Below are positions 14,185 to 21,216 of a DNA stretch of 32,480 bases, piece after piece. A program made the translations under genes and the position numbers. Origin of the DNA: Thermoleophilia bacterium (lineage in GTDB: Bacteria; Actinomycetota; Thermoleophilia; Miltoncostaeales; Miltoncostaeaceae). The notes under the pieces are model-generated. The model made no database searches. It was not told the DNA's origin and worked only from the letters and a program-made list of their open reading frames with translations. Location: assembly GCA_020848615.1 (NCBI GenBank), contig JADLHW010000016.1, positions 1 to 32,480 of the forward strand. Reading direction: 5' to 3'. Numbering within the stretch: position 1 is the first letter of the stretch; every line of letters begins with the position of its first letter.

Positions 14185-14850
14185 TCAGGCGGACGCCTTC
14201 CGGACGAACGGCTCACCCGTGACGAGGAAGCGCACGCGGCCGCCGAGCTCGGCGCCGTTGTTCGCGACGCGCTCCAGGTGCCGGGCGGTGAGGATGGCGG
14301 CGGCGCGCCACGACCGGTTCTGCGGGTCGGCCTGGACCGTGCCGGCGAGCTCCAGCACGTCGTTGAGCATCCCCTTGACGTGCCGGGCCTGCTCCACGGC
14401 ACGTTCCCCCAGCTCCACGTCGCCGCGCGCGATGGCCTGCACCGCGACCGCCAGGGTGTCGACGGCCTGGCTGCTCATGCGCTGGACGAGCTCCTGCACC
14501 TCCGGCACGGTGGCCTCGGGACGCTGGTTCCGGGCGAGGGTCGCCATCGCGACCGCGAGGTCGCCCACGCGTTCCAGCGCGATCACCGTGATGAGGCCCA
14601 CGTGCAGCAACCGCAGATCGGCGGCCACGGGGGCCTCCAGCAGCTGGATGCTGAAGATCTTCTGGTCGAGCTCCACGCACCGCTCGTCCACGCGGTCGTC
14701 GCCGGCGATGACCGCGTCGGCCGCGTCGAAGTCCAGCGTCTCCCATGCCGCGACGGCCCGCTCCACCTGGTTGAGCACGACGCTGGCCATCTCGACCATG
14801 CCGGCCCGGAAGGACTCCATCTCGGTCTGGAAGTGCACCCGAACGGCCAT
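14185..14850 (-). CDS. phoU: Phosphate signalling/transport regulator PhoU
   Basis: A 221-residue all-helical PhoU with two tandem three-helix repeats. The first is at about 1-110: FQTEMESFRAGMVEMASVVLNQVERAVAAW, with the metal-binding pattern AVIAGDDRVDERCVELDQKIFSIQLLEAPVAADLR and ITVIALERVGDLAVAMATLA. The second, at about 115-215, is less conserved: AVDTLAVAVQAIARGDVELGERAVEQARHV and AILTARHLERVANNGAELGGRVRFLVTGE. It acts in the cytoplasm and restrains PhoR and the PstSCAB transporter. None of those genes is in the window, so this phoU stands alone. A TACGAT -10 ends 6 nt before the ATG, which implies a leaderless mRNA. Confidence 0.93.
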   Translation of the reverse strand: MAVRVHFQTEMESFRAGMVEMASVVLNQVERAVAAWETLDFDAADAVIAGDDRVDERCVELDQKIFSIQLLEAPVAADLRLLHVGLITVIALERVGDLAVAMATLARNQRPEATVPEVQELVQRMSSQAVDTLAVAVQAIARGDVELGERAVEQARHVKGMLNDVLELAGTVQADPQNRSWRAAAILTARHLERVANNGAELGGRVRFLVTGEPFVRKASA

Positions 14851-14856
14851 GCGGGG

Positions 14857-14862
14857 ATCGTA
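14857..14862 (-). promoter_or_regulatory. -10 (TACGAT) giving a leaderless phoU transcript
   Basis: On the minus strand TACGAT ends 6 nt before the phoU ATG. No Shine-Dalgarno can fit between the expected transcription start and the ATG. Confidence 0.5.
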
Positions 14863-14898
14863 GGGGTGTCGCTTCCCCCGTGAAAGGGCGGGGGTGAC

Positions 14899-14933
14899 CG
14901 TGCCCCGCCGGAATCGCCTCCCGGCGGGGCACG
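14899..14933 (-). terminator. Strong hairpin terminator of the B12-regulated operon
   Basis: CGTGCCCCGCCGG (14899-14911) pairs perfectly with CCGGCGGGGCACG (14921-14933) around a 9-nt loop. It lies 21 nt past the stop of the alpha/alpha-barrel gene and upstream of the phoU promoter, so it separates the two units. Confidence 0.75.
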
Positions 14934-14954
14934 GGGCGCCGATGTGTCAGATCG

Positions 14955-15827
14955 TCACCGTGGCGGCAGGGTGCGCCCGGTGAGCGCGACGACCGCGTCC
15001 GTGGTGGCCATCAGCGGGCTGCCCTCGCTGGCCGTCGTGAACCGGATGCGCCCGTCCGCGGCCTGCAGCGACCGCAGGGCGGAACGCAGGCGGGCGGGCA
15101 CCGGTGCCCCGGACGCGCACAGGGCCCGCCACGCCATGGCGGTGGTGTTGCCGTCCGCGGGGCGCCCGCCCCCGGCGCTCGCCACGCCGCCGTCCCGTCC
15201 GCGCTGGGACAGCATCCACGCGCGGGCGGAGGCGACCCACGCCGTGCGCGGGGACACCCCGGCGGCGGCCAGCGCCTCGAGCACGACGGCGGTCGCGTCG
15301 ACCTGGTCGCGGCTCGCCGCCCGCAGGTCGAACCCCCAGCCGCCCGTGCCGCGGGTGCCGCGCAGCGCACGCACGGCGGCGGCCGGCACGGGCCGTCCCG
15401 CGCCGGCCAGGGCCATCATCGAGAAGGCCTGGTCGTAGGCCGTCGCCCCGTAGCGGCCGTCGGCGTAGGCGCGGCGGATGCGGGCGAGGTAGTCCACCCC
15501 GCCGAAGCGGGCCGGGTCGGCGCGCACCGCCAGGGCGGCCAGCGCCACCTTGGCCGACGCCCCGGCGGTGGCGGCGTACGCGGGGCCGCGCCGGCGCAGC
15601 GCGGTGGTGCGGGACGCCAGCGCCGATGCCGGGCGCCCGGCGGCGCGCAGCGCCACGATCGTGTCGGCCAGCTGACCGGGCGGCATCGCCGCGGCGTCCC
15701 TGGACGCGAGCCACGCGGCGGCGCGCCGGCCCGCCGAGATGTCCGCCGGGGTGGCGCAGGTCGCCCCGGCGCCCGCGGCGGGCACGGCGGCGAGCACCGC
15801 CACCGCACCCGCGAGGGCGGCCCTCAT
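14955..15827 (-). CDS. Secreted alpha/alpha-barrel (prenyltransferase/transcobalamin-like) protein
   Basis: A 290-residue exported protein. Signal peptide: MRAALAGAVAVLAAVPAAGA. The mature part consists of repeated helix pairs separated by Gly-rich turns: GRRAAAWLASRD (33-44), GQLADTIVALRAAG (51-64), ASAKVALAALAVR (90-102), YDQAFSMMALAGAG (131-144), GGWGFDLRAASRDQVDATAVV (162-182), ARAWMLSQRGRDGGV (201-215) and NTTAMAWRALCASG (227-240). GGWGFD and RDGGV are the QW/ISOPREN-C2-type turns of terpene-cyclase/prenyltransferase and transcobalamin alpha6-alpha6 barrels. The zinc ligands and DXDD motif of the enzymes are not evident, which favours a binding role. The ATG overlaps the upstream DUF4430 gene's stop (ATGA). 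The pair is under a cobalamin riboswitch, so corrinoid binding is inferred. Confidence 0.75.
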   Translation of the reverse strand: MRAALAGAVAVLAAVPAAGAGATCATPADISAGRRAAAWLASRDAAAMPPGQLADTIVALRAAGRPASALASRTTALRRRGPAYAATAGASAKVALAALAVRADPARFGGVDYLARIRRAYADGRYGATAYDQAFSMMALAGAGRPVPAAAVRALRGTRGTGGWGFDLRAASRDQVDATAVVLEALAAAGVSPRTAWVASARAWMLSQRGRDGGVASAGGGRPADGNTTAMAWRALCASGAPVPARLRSALRSLQAADGRIRFTTASEGSPLMATTDAVVALTGRTLPPR

Positions 15828-16999
15828 CGCGCCCGGCGCGTCCGCGGCGCCGTCACGGTGAACTGGCCGGTGTTGATGCGCGCGATGCCGGTGGACTCCG
15901 CGTTGCCCGCCCCGTCGGTCGCCCGCGACCACACCCGCCACAGCCCCGGGGCGAGGGCGGCCCGCAGCGGCAGGGTCCAGTAGCCGCCGGCCGACCGGGT
16001 GCGCAGCCAGGCGCGCGCCGAGCACGGGCCGGGGGCGGCCAGGCGGCCGGCGGCCGTCATGAACCGGCACTGGGTGCCCACGCGGCGGGCGAGGGCCACC
16101 TCGACCCGCGCGACGTCGGAGCGGTCGGGCCCGGCGACGCCGGTGATGCCCCGCACGCGGGCCACGCGCGAGCCGATGCGCGGGAACGCGATGCGCGAGC
16201 CGGGCGCCACGGTGTCGCCCGCGGCGGCCGCCGCCCCGCCGGTGCCGTCCCCGTACTGCGGTGCGGTGGGCAGGCCGCACACCGATGCGTCGGTGGTGAC
16301 CGCGCACACCTGTCGGGCGGGGCTGCGCACCTCGTCGGTCAGCGTCGCCGACACCGCCTGGGTGCCGGTGCCGGTGGCGGTGAACGTGACGCGTCCGGTG
16401 GCGCCGGCCGTGGCGGTGCGGCCCGCGTACACCACCGTGGCGCCCGCCGCGGGCCGCGAGGTGCCGTCGGTGGCGTGGCTGCTCACCGTCACCTCGAACG
16501 GGTCGCCGGCCTTCACGAGGTCCCCGGACACCGCGAGGTCCAGCTCGCGGGTCGCGAAGTCGCTCACGAACGCCCACACCACACGGTCGCCCGGGAGGAC
16601 GGTGGTGGCGTCCGCGCCGGTGTCGCGGGCGACGTGGTTCACCGTGACCCGCCAGGACGGGGTGAACGACGCGGGCATCGTGTCGGCGCCGATGCGGGTG
16701 ATGAAGCTGGTGGGGCCCGTGCCGAAGTCGAAGACCTGGAAGCCCACCGGCACGGCGGCGGCCGCGGCGGCGCGGCCGAGCTGCCCGGTGGCGCTGTCGG
16801 CGGGCACCGTGATCTGGTCGGTGTCGGCCGGGTCCCTCAGGGTGAACGGCGAGCCCGTGAGCTCCACGGGGGTCTCGGGCAGCAGGGTCGCGCCGGACCC
16901 CTCGACCCGGACGGTGGCGGTGGCGCCGAGGACGGTCGCCGGGACGGCGCCGCAGGCCAGCAGGGACGCGAGCAGGGCCCGCCGGACGGTGTGATGCAT
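15824..16999 (-). CDS. Secreted DUF4430 (transcobalamin C-terminal-like) domain protein with Ig-like domains
   Basis: A 391-residue exported protein. Signal peptide: MHHTVRRALLASLLACGAVPATVLGA. Residues 28-145 fit DUF4430, the beta domain related to the transcobalamin/intrinsic-factor C-terminus: TVRVEGSGATLLPETPVEL, VGFQVFDFGTGPTSFITRIG, then WRVTVNHVARDTGADATTV and LPGDRVVWAF (136-145), the 'W-x-x-x-V-N ... L-x-x-G-D-x-V-x-W' pattern. Residues 150-230 look like an Ig-like fold (VKAGDPFEVTVSS...GATVVYAG...GRVTFTATGTGTQAVSATL), and about 265-385 like a second one ending in WRVWSRATDGAGNAES. There is no LPXTG or membrane anchor. ATG 16999 has AGAGAGG 8 nt upstream; the longer frame runs into the riboswitch and is rejected. 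Confidence 0.78.
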   Translation of the reverse strand: MHHTVRRALLASLLACGAVPATVLGATATVRVEGSGATLLPETPVELTGSPFTLRDPADTDQITVPADSATGQLGRAAAAAAVPVGFQVFDFGTGPTSFITRIGADTMPASFTPSWRVTVNHVARDTGADATTVLPGDRVVWAFVSDFATRELDLAVSGDLVKAGDPFEVTVSSHATDGTSRPAAGATVVYAGRTATAGATGRVTFTATGTGTQAVSATLTDEVRSPARQVCAVTTDASVCGLPTAPQYGDGTGGAAAAAGDTVAPGSRIAFPRIGSRVARVRGITGVAGPDRSDVARVEVALARRVGTQCRFMTAAGRLAAPGPCSARAWLRTRSAGGYWTLPLRAALAPGLWRVWSRATDGAGNAESTGIARINTGQFTVTAPRTRRAR

Positions 17000-17017
17000 G
17001 GATGGAGCCTCTCTGTT

Positions 17018-17045
17018 CCGCGAAGAAGCGTTTGTCTGTTCGCGG
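17018..17045 (-). promoter_or_regulatory. Hairpin between B12 aptamer and start codon (possible expression platform)
   Basis: On the minus strand CCGCGAA (17045-17039) pairs with TTCGCGG (17024-17018) with a 14-nt loop. It sits just after the B12 box and just before the Shine-Dalgarno (complement of 17008-17014). It could be part of the switch's expression platform. Confidence 0.4.
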
Positions 17046-17047
17046 CC

Positions 17048-17200
17048 GGGGCAGGTCTCCTGGCTCCCCGGTCTTCCGCGGTGATCCGCGCCTTCCCAGG
17101 GCCCTCGCCCCAGTGGCCGGCGCCGTGACGCCTGCGGTTCCGCTCCCGGGTCACAGTGGCGGGTCCGCGCCGGATTCACACCGGCTTCCCTCTCGCGCGC
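17048..17200 (-). ncRNA. Cobalamin (B12) riboswitch aptamer
   Basis: Read on the minus strand, this has the conserved core of the cobalamin riboswitch in the right order. GCCGGTGTGAATCCGGC is at 17185-17169, followed at once by a GGACCCGCCACTGTGA segment. A second GCCACTG (17117-17111) and GGGAAGG (17097-17091) follow. The B12 box AGCCAGGAGACCTGCC (17065-17050) comes last. In this class adenosyl- or other cobalamin bound to the leader reduces expression downstream. The next gene on this strand encodes the DUF4430 secreted protein, whose ATG lies about 50 nt past the B12 box. Exact ends are approximate. Confidence 0.95.
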
Positions 17201-17230
17201 CCCGGGGGGCGACCACCGACCGTCCTGGGA

Positions 17231-17236
17231 ACCCTA
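17231..17236 (-). promoter_or_regulatory. -10 (TAGGGT) for the riboswitch operon
   Basis: On the minus strand TAGGGT fits TAnnnT and would start transcription near 17224, about 25 nt before the aptamer. There is no clear -35. Confidence 0.4.
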
Positions 17237-17285
17237 TCCGGCGGCCCGGGCGCGCGTCGCCCGCGGACGCTCGGCGGCGGCACGG

Positions 17286-17291
17286 TACCCT
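17286..17291 (+). promoter_or_regulatory. -10 (TACCCT) giving a leaderless membrane-protein transcript
   Basis: TACCCT ends 8 nt before the GTG at 17300, the same box and spacing as before trpS. It is divergent from the riboswitch promoter. Confidence 0.5.
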
Positions 17292-17299
17292 GGGGGGCC

Positions 17300-18073
17300 G
17301 TGGCCACCCTCGCACCCCCGCGCCCCGTGATGGGCGCGCTCGACCGCATCGGCACCACCCCCGCCCTCACCTGCGCGGCGATCGTGGGGCTCACCCTCGC
17401 CGGGTTCGCGCTGGACCGGATGGTGGACCTGTCCGTGCAGCACCTGCTGGGGTTGTGCTGCTGGGTGTTCCTCATCGGGCTGCTGCGGTACGCGACGTCG
17501 CTGGAGCGCGTGCAGACCCTGGTGGTGGTCGTGGTCGCGACCTTCTTCGAGGTGCTCGGGTCGGTGCTGTGGGGCGTGTACGTGTACCGGCACGGGAACC
17601 TGCCCATGTTCGTGCCGCCCGGCCACGGGATGGTCTACCTGTTCGGCCTGCGCCTCACCCAGACGGGCTTCATGCGGGCCCACCACCGCACCATGGTGCG
17701 CGTCGCCCTGGTCGCCGGGGCGGGCTGGGCCCTGGCCGGGCTCACCGTGCTGGAGCGCACCGATGTGGGCGGGGCGTTCGGGGTGGCGGTGCTGAGCTTC
17801 TTCCTGCTGCGCGGCCGCGTGCCGCACGTCTACGCCGGGGTGTTCTTCTTCGTCGCGTTCCTGGAGCTGTACGGCGTGGCGATGGGCACGTGGGCGTGGA
17901 AGCCGGAGATCCCGTACACCGGCATCCCCAACGGCAACCCCCCGTCCGGGATCGCCTCCGGGTACGTGTACTTCGACATGGCGGCGATCGCCCTCGCCCC
18001 CTTCGTGCTGGAGGCCGTGGGGTGGGCGCGCGGCCTCACGGGCCGCCGTCAGGCCGCGGGGCCGGCCAGGTAG
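17300..18073 (+). CDS. Polytopic membrane protein, function unknown
   Basis: A 257-residue integral-membrane protein with about seven hydrophobic segments. They include ALTCAAIVGLTLAGFAL, LLGLCCWVFLIGLL, TLVVVVVATFFEVLGSVLW, MVRVALVAGAGWALAGL, VYAGVFFFVAFLELYGVAMG and FDMAAIALAPFVLEAV. Conserved-looking loops carry polar motifs: GNLPMFVPPGHGMVYLFGLR and PYTGIPNGNPPSGIASGYVY. Such Pro/Gly/His-rich loops recall a conserved actinobacterial hypothetical family, but I cannot name a function. GTG 17300 was chosen over the longer frame from 17156 because that frame would run through the opposing riboswitch, and a -10 lies just before 17300. The 3' end overlaps the convergent small gene by 25 bp. Confidence 0.75.
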   Translation: MATLAPPRPVMGALDRIGTTPALTCAAIVGLTLAGFALDRMVDLSVQHLLGLCCWVFLIGLLRYATSLERVQTLVVVVVATFFEVLGSVLWGVYVYRHGNLPMFVPPGHGMVYLFGLRLTQTGFMRAHHRTMVRVALVAGAGWALAGLTVLERTDVGGAFGVAVLSFFLLRGRVPHVYAGVFFFVAFLELYGVAMGTWAWKPEIPYTGIPNGNPPSGIASGYVYFDMAAIALAPFVLEAVGWARGLTGRRQAAGPAR

Positions 18074-18309
18074 TCCCGGCAGGCGGACTCGTGGTCCTCG
18101 TCGGTCACGCCCGCCAGCGTCACCTCCGGGGGCCACGACGGAGGCGTGTGCCCGGCGTCCTCCGGGGGTGCGGTCACCACGGCCTGCCAGCGCACGACGC
18201 TCATCCGCCAGCCGACCTCCTCGAAGTCCGTCCGGAGGTCATGCAACAGGTCCGGGGGGCCGATGATGCGGTAACTGGTCGGTCGTGGGGGGACGGCGTC
18301 GCCGGTCAC
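18049..18309 (-). CDS. Small hypothetical protein (86 aa)
   Basis: An 86-residue acidic, probably cytoplasmic protein: SYRIIGPPDLLHDLRTDFEE, VGWRMSVVRWQAVVTAPPED and VTLAGVTDEDHESACRDYLAG. The composition is protein-like and codon third positions are G/C-rich, but I recognise no family. It starts with GTG at 18309 with no obvious Shine-Dalgarno. It lies head-to-head with the gene at 18331 (21 bp between starts) and its 3' end overlaps the membrane-protein gene by 25 bp. Confidence 0.5.
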   Translation of the reverse strand: MTGDAVPPRPTSYRIIGPPDLLHDLRTDFEEVGWRMSVVRWQAVVTAPPEDAGHTPPSWPPEVTLAGVTDEDHESACRDYLAGPAA

Positions 18310-18314
18310 GGATG

Positions 18315-18320
18315 TAGAGT
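18315..18320 (+). promoter_or_regulatory. -10 (TAGAGT) for the 100-residue hypothetical gene
   Basis: TAGAGT ends 10 nt before GTG 18331, so the transcript has almost no leader. A second GTG at 18343 is in frame. Confidence 0.4.
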
Positions 18321-18330
18321 CTGCACGCTC

Positions 18331-18633
18331 GTGGCCGGCGCCGTGTCAATCACCGGGGAGATCGCCCTGCTGTGGCAGGACGTCGACCCCTACGACGGTG
18401 ACGTGATCCTCCTCACCCTGGACACGGACGAGACCCTCGCCATGAACACGTTCGAGCTCCGCGGGCCCGTCGCCCAGCGGTTCAAGGACGGCGTCCTGGA
18501 GGAGGGGATGCGCGTCCGCATCGACTGCCGGAGCGACGTCATCGAGATGGTCAACATCGAGACCGGCGACACGTCCGACGAGGACGTGGCGGTGGTGGTC
18601 GACGTGATCGTCCTCGACGCCGGGATCGCCTGA
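18331..18633 (+). CDS. Small beta-rich acidic protein (100 aa), unknown
   Basis: A 100-residue cytoplasmic protein with alternating strands: SITGEIALLWQDVD, GDVILLTLDTDETLAMNTFELRG, GMRVRIDCRSDVIEMVNIETG and VAVVVDVIVLDAG. It is strongly acidic. The strand pattern would fit a small barrel (OB-like), but no family is recognised. GTG 18331 is used because of the TAGAGT box; GTG 18343 (VSITGEI) is an alternative. The tRNA-Gln promoter follows 22 nt after the stop. Confidence 0.6.
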   Translation: MAGAVSITGEIALLWQDVDPYDGDVILLTLDTDETLAMNTFELRGPVAQRFKDGVLEEGMRVRIDCRSDVIEMVNIETGDTSDEDVAVVVDVIVLDAGIA

Positions 18634-18655
18634 TGCGGCCCCCGGACCCCCTGCC

Positions 18656-18661
18656 TATAAT
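18656..18661 (+). promoter_or_regulatory. -10 (TATAAT) of tRNA-Gln
   Basis: A perfect consensus TATAAT, 17 nt before the 5' end of the mature tRNA. No clear -35 is seen. Confidence 0.65.
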
Positions 18662-18678
18662 CGCCACGCCGGTATCGC

Positions 18679-18752
18679 TGGGGCGTAGCCAAGCGGTAAG
18701 GCAGCGGGTTTTGGTCCCGCGATCGGGGGTTCGAATCCTCCCGCCCCAACCA
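18679..18752 (+). tRNA. tRNA-Gln (anticodon TTG), CCA encoded
   Basis: A 74-nt cloverleaf. Acceptor stem TGGGGCG/CGCCCCA; D-arm GCC...GGC; anticodon stem GCGGG/CCCGC with loop TTTTGGT, giving anticodon TTG (Gln, CAA/CAG by wobble); T-arm GGGGG-TTCGAAT-CCTCC with one G-U pair; discriminator A; 3' CCA encoded at 18750-18752. It lies directly before glmU. Confidence 0.97.
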
Positions 18753-18790
18753 GGAACCTCGTTGCCGCCGATCCCCCGGAGCCTTCCCAC

Positions 18791-20179
18791 ATGAAGCTGG
18801 GTGTCGTCGTTCTCGCCGCCGGCCTCGGGACGCGCATGCGGTCCGCCACCCCCAAGGTGCTGCACCGCATCGCCGGACGTCCCCTCGTCGGCTGGGTCCT
18901 CGCCGCGCTGGAGGGGGTCGACCCCGTCCACACGGTGGTCGTCGTGGGCCACGGGGCCGACGACGTGACCGCGGTCCTGCCCGACGGGGTGGCCACCGCG
19001 GTGCAGGAGCGGCAGCTGGGCACCGGCCACGCCGCGAGCGTCGGGCTGAACGCCCTGGACGCCGCCTGCGACACGGTGCTGCTGCTGTGCGGTGACACGC
19101 CGCTGCTGCGCGCGGAGCTCATCACCGAGCTGGTGGGCATGCACGCGGGCTCCGGGCGCGCCGTGACCATGGTGAGCGCCGACCTCGACGACGCGGGGGC
19201 CTACGGGCGGGTGCTGCGCGACGGCGCCGGCGAGGTGACCGGCGTGGTGGAGGCCCAGGACGCCACCCCCGGTCAGCTCGCGATCACCGAGATCAACGCC
19301 GGGATCTTCGTCTTCGACCGGGCCGCGCTCGCCGCCGCCCTCGGGCAGGTGGGCTCCAAGAACGCCCAGGGGGAGATGTACCTCCCCGACACCCTGCCCC
19401 TGGTGGGCGGCCCCATCGGGGCGCTGCGCAGCGCCGACCCGGACGTGGTGGCCGGCGTGAACACCCGCGTCGACCTCGCCGCCTGCGAGGCCGCGATCCA
19501 GGCGCGGCTGCGCGAGGAGCTCATGCTCGCCGGCGTCACCATGCCCGACCCGTCCGGCGTGTACGTGGACCACGACGTCACGGTGGGGCAGGACACGGTC
19601 CTGCTGCCCGGCGTGCACCTGCGGTCCGGCACCACCGTGGGCGAGGGCTGCACCATCGGCCCGGACTGCGTGCTCGAGGGCTGCGCGGTGGGCGACGGCG
19701 CGAGCGTCACCGCGGCCCACGCGTTCAGCAGCGAGATCGGCCCCGCCGCCCAGGTGGGCCCGTTCGCCTACCTGCGCCCCGGCACGCGGCTGGCCGAGTC
19801 GGGGAAGATCGGGACGTTCGTGGAGACCAAGAACGCCCGCATCGGCCGGAAGGCGAAGGTGCCGCACCTGTCCTACATGGGGGACGTCGAGATCGGCGAG
19901 GGCTCCAACATCGGGGCCGGCAACATCACCGCGAACTACGACGGCTTCCGCAAGCACGCCACGAGGATCGGGGCGCGCGTGAAGACCGGCTCGGACTGCG
20001 TGTTCGTCGCCCCCGTCACCCTCGGGGACGACGTCATGACCGGGGCGGGTTCGATCATCACCGACGACGTGCCGGACGGTGCCCTGGGCATCGCCCGCGC
20101 CCGGCAGGCCGTCATCGAAGGGTTCACCGCCAAGGCGGTGGCGAAGGCCAAGGCGGCAAACGACTCCGGGGGGCACTAG
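18791..20179 (+). CDS. glmU: Bifunctional GlcN-1-P acetyltransferase / GlcNAc-1-P uridyltransferase
   Basis: A 462-residue GlmU making UDP-GlcNAc for peptidoglycan. The N-terminal uridyltransferase spans about 1-230: LAAGLGTRMRSATPKVLH (8-25), the QLGTGHA loop, and LLLCGDTPLL with the metal-binding Asp. The C-terminal left-handed beta-helix acetyltransferase spans about 250-440, with hexapeptide repeats. Its active-site stretch includes PFAYLRPGTRL, GTFVETKNARIG, VPHLSYMGDVEIG and GAGNITANYDG; the catalytic His is in VPHLSY. Length and both active sites are normal. ATG 18791 follows tRNA-Gln by 38 bp with a weak GGAG. prs follows after 2 bp, the usual arrangement. Confidence 0.98.
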   Translation: MKLGVVVLAAGLGTRMRSATPKVLHRIAGRPLVGWVLAALEGVDPVHTVVVVGHGADDVTAVLPDGVATAVQERQLGTGHAASVGLNALDAACDTVLLLCGDTPLLRAELITELVGMHAGSGRAVTMVSADLDDAGAYGRVLRDGAGEVTGVVEAQDATPGQLAITEINAGIFVFDRAALAAALGQVGSKNAQGEMYLPDTLPLVGGPIGALRSADPDVVAGVNTRVDLAACEAAIQARLREELMLAGVTMPDPSGVYVDHDVTVGQDTVLLPGVHLRSGTTVGEGCTIGPDCVLEGCAVGDGASVTAAHAFSSEIGPAAQVGPFAYLRPGTRLAESGKIGTFVETKNARIGRKAKVPHLSYMGDVEIGEGSNIGAGNITANYDGFRKHATRIGARVKTGSDCVFVAPVTLGDDVMTGAGSIITDDVPDGALGIARARQAVIEGFTAKAVAKAKAANDSGGH

Positions 20180-20181
20180 GG

Positions 20182-21174
20182 GTGGGCAGCAGCATCGATC
20201 GCGAGGACAGCAAGCGCCTGATGGTCTTCAGCGGGCGGGCGAGCCGGGAGATCGGCGACCGGATCGCCGACGAGCTCGGGATCGACCTCGGCGAGGTGAC
20301 CCTGAAGACGTTCGCGAACGGCGAGATCTACGTGCGGTTCGAGGAGAGCATCCGGGGGGCGGACGTCTTCCTGGTGCAATCCACGTGCAGGCCCGTGAAC
20401 GACGCGCTCATGGAGCTGCTCATCATGATCGACGCCGCGAAGCTGGCGTCGGCGCACCGCATCAACGCGGTGATCCCCTGGTACGGCTACTCCCGGCAGG
20501 ACAAGAAGTCCGCGCCGCGCGAGCCCATCACCGCGAAGCTCATCGCGGAGCTCCTGCAGGCCGCCGGCGTGGACCGGGTGCTCACCATGGACCTCCACGC
20601 GGGCCAGGTGCAGGGTTTCTTCCGCATCCCGGTGGACCACATGACCGCCATCCCCCTCCTTGTGGAGCACTTCAAGGAGCGGCGCGAGCGCGGGGACATG
20701 CGGGACATCGTGGTGGTGTCGCCCGACGCCGGACGCGCCAAGCTCGCCAACCACGTGGCCGAGCAGCTGGGCGCCGACCTCGCGGTGCTCACCAAGCAGC
20801 GCCCGGAGCACAACGAGGCCGAGATCACCCTGCTGGTGGGTGACGTGTCCGGCAAGGACGCGATCCTCATCGACGACATGATCGACACGGCCGGCACCCT
20901 GGTGGCCGGCGCCGACACCATCAAGCAGGCGGGCGCCCGCCGCGTGTTCAGCGCCGCCGTGCACGGCCTGTTCAGCGGCCCCGCCTTCGAGCGCCTCCTC
21001 GCATCGGAGATCGAGGAGGTGGTGGTGACCGACACCATCCCGCTGCCCGACGGGGCCCCACGTCAGCTGATCAAGGTCGTGAGCGTCTCCAAGATCCTCG
21101 CCGACTCCGTGCACAACGTGTTCTGCGACGAGTCGGTGTCGGAGATCTTCGCGGGCCAGAACCAGCTCTTCTAA
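20182..21174 (+). CDS. prs: Ribose-phosphate pyrophosphokinase (PRPP synthetase)
   Basis: A 330-residue class I PRPP synthetase, converting ribose-5-phosphate and ATP to PRPP for nucleotide, His and Trp synthesis. Signatures: the N-terminal LMVFSGRASREIGDRIADEL, the flexible-loop and ATP-binding region NAVIPWYGYSRQDKK, the metal-binding MDLHAGQVQGFFRIPVDH, VVVSPDAGRAKLANHVAE, and the PRPP-binding loop ILIDDMIDTAGTL. The GTG start is 2 bp after the glmU stop, so they form an operon. A perfect hairpin follows the stop. Confidence 0.98.
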   Translation: MGSSIDREDSKRLMVFSGRASREIGDRIADELGIDLGEVTLKTFANGEIYVRFEESIRGADVFLVQSTCRPVNDALMELLIMIDAAKLASAHRINAVIPWYGYSRQDKKSAPREPITAKLIAELLQAAGVDRVLTMDLHAGQVQGFFRIPVDHMTAIPLLVEHFKERRERGDMRDIVVVSPDAGRAKLANHVAEQLGADLAVLTKQRPEHNEAEITLLVGDVSGKDAILIDDMIDTAGTLVAGADTIKQAGARRVFSAAVHGLFSGPAFERLLASEIEEVVVTDTIPLPDGAPRQLIKVVSVSKILADSVHNVFCDESVSEIFAGQNQLF

Positions 21175-21185
21175 AGGAACGCCCG

Positions 21186-21216
21186 GGGTGGTGCGCCCTC
21201 AGCGGGCGCACCACCC
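21186..21216. terminator. Perfect 13-bp hairpin between prs and the SDR gene
   Basis: GGGTGGTGCGCCC (21186-21198) pairs with GGGCGCACCACCC (21204-21216) around a 5-nt loop. It is 11 nt after the prs stop and covers the stop codon and last codons of the opposing SDR gene, so it can terminate both. Confidence 0.8.

Noticed and set aside
17000-17179. N-terminal extension of the DUF4430 protein into the riboswitch
   Set aside because: The extra 60 codons are the B12 aptamer itself; the signal peptide and Shine-Dalgarno place the start at 16999.
15824-17179. A fused protein made of the barrel and DUF4430 genes
   Set aside because: The stop at 15826-15824 and ATG at 15827 overlap by 4 bp in different frames, and the second gene has its own signal peptide.
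17002-18330. Long plus-strand frame running through the riboswitch and membrane-protein gene into the 100-aa gene
   Set aside because: The upstream part is a shadow of other genes in other frames. A -10 box and GTG at 18331 define the real start.
18336-18351. TTGACA on the minus strand as a -35 for the 86-aa gene
   Set aside because: The nearest -10-like sequence is about 27 bp away, and the hexamer lies inside the 100-aa coding region.
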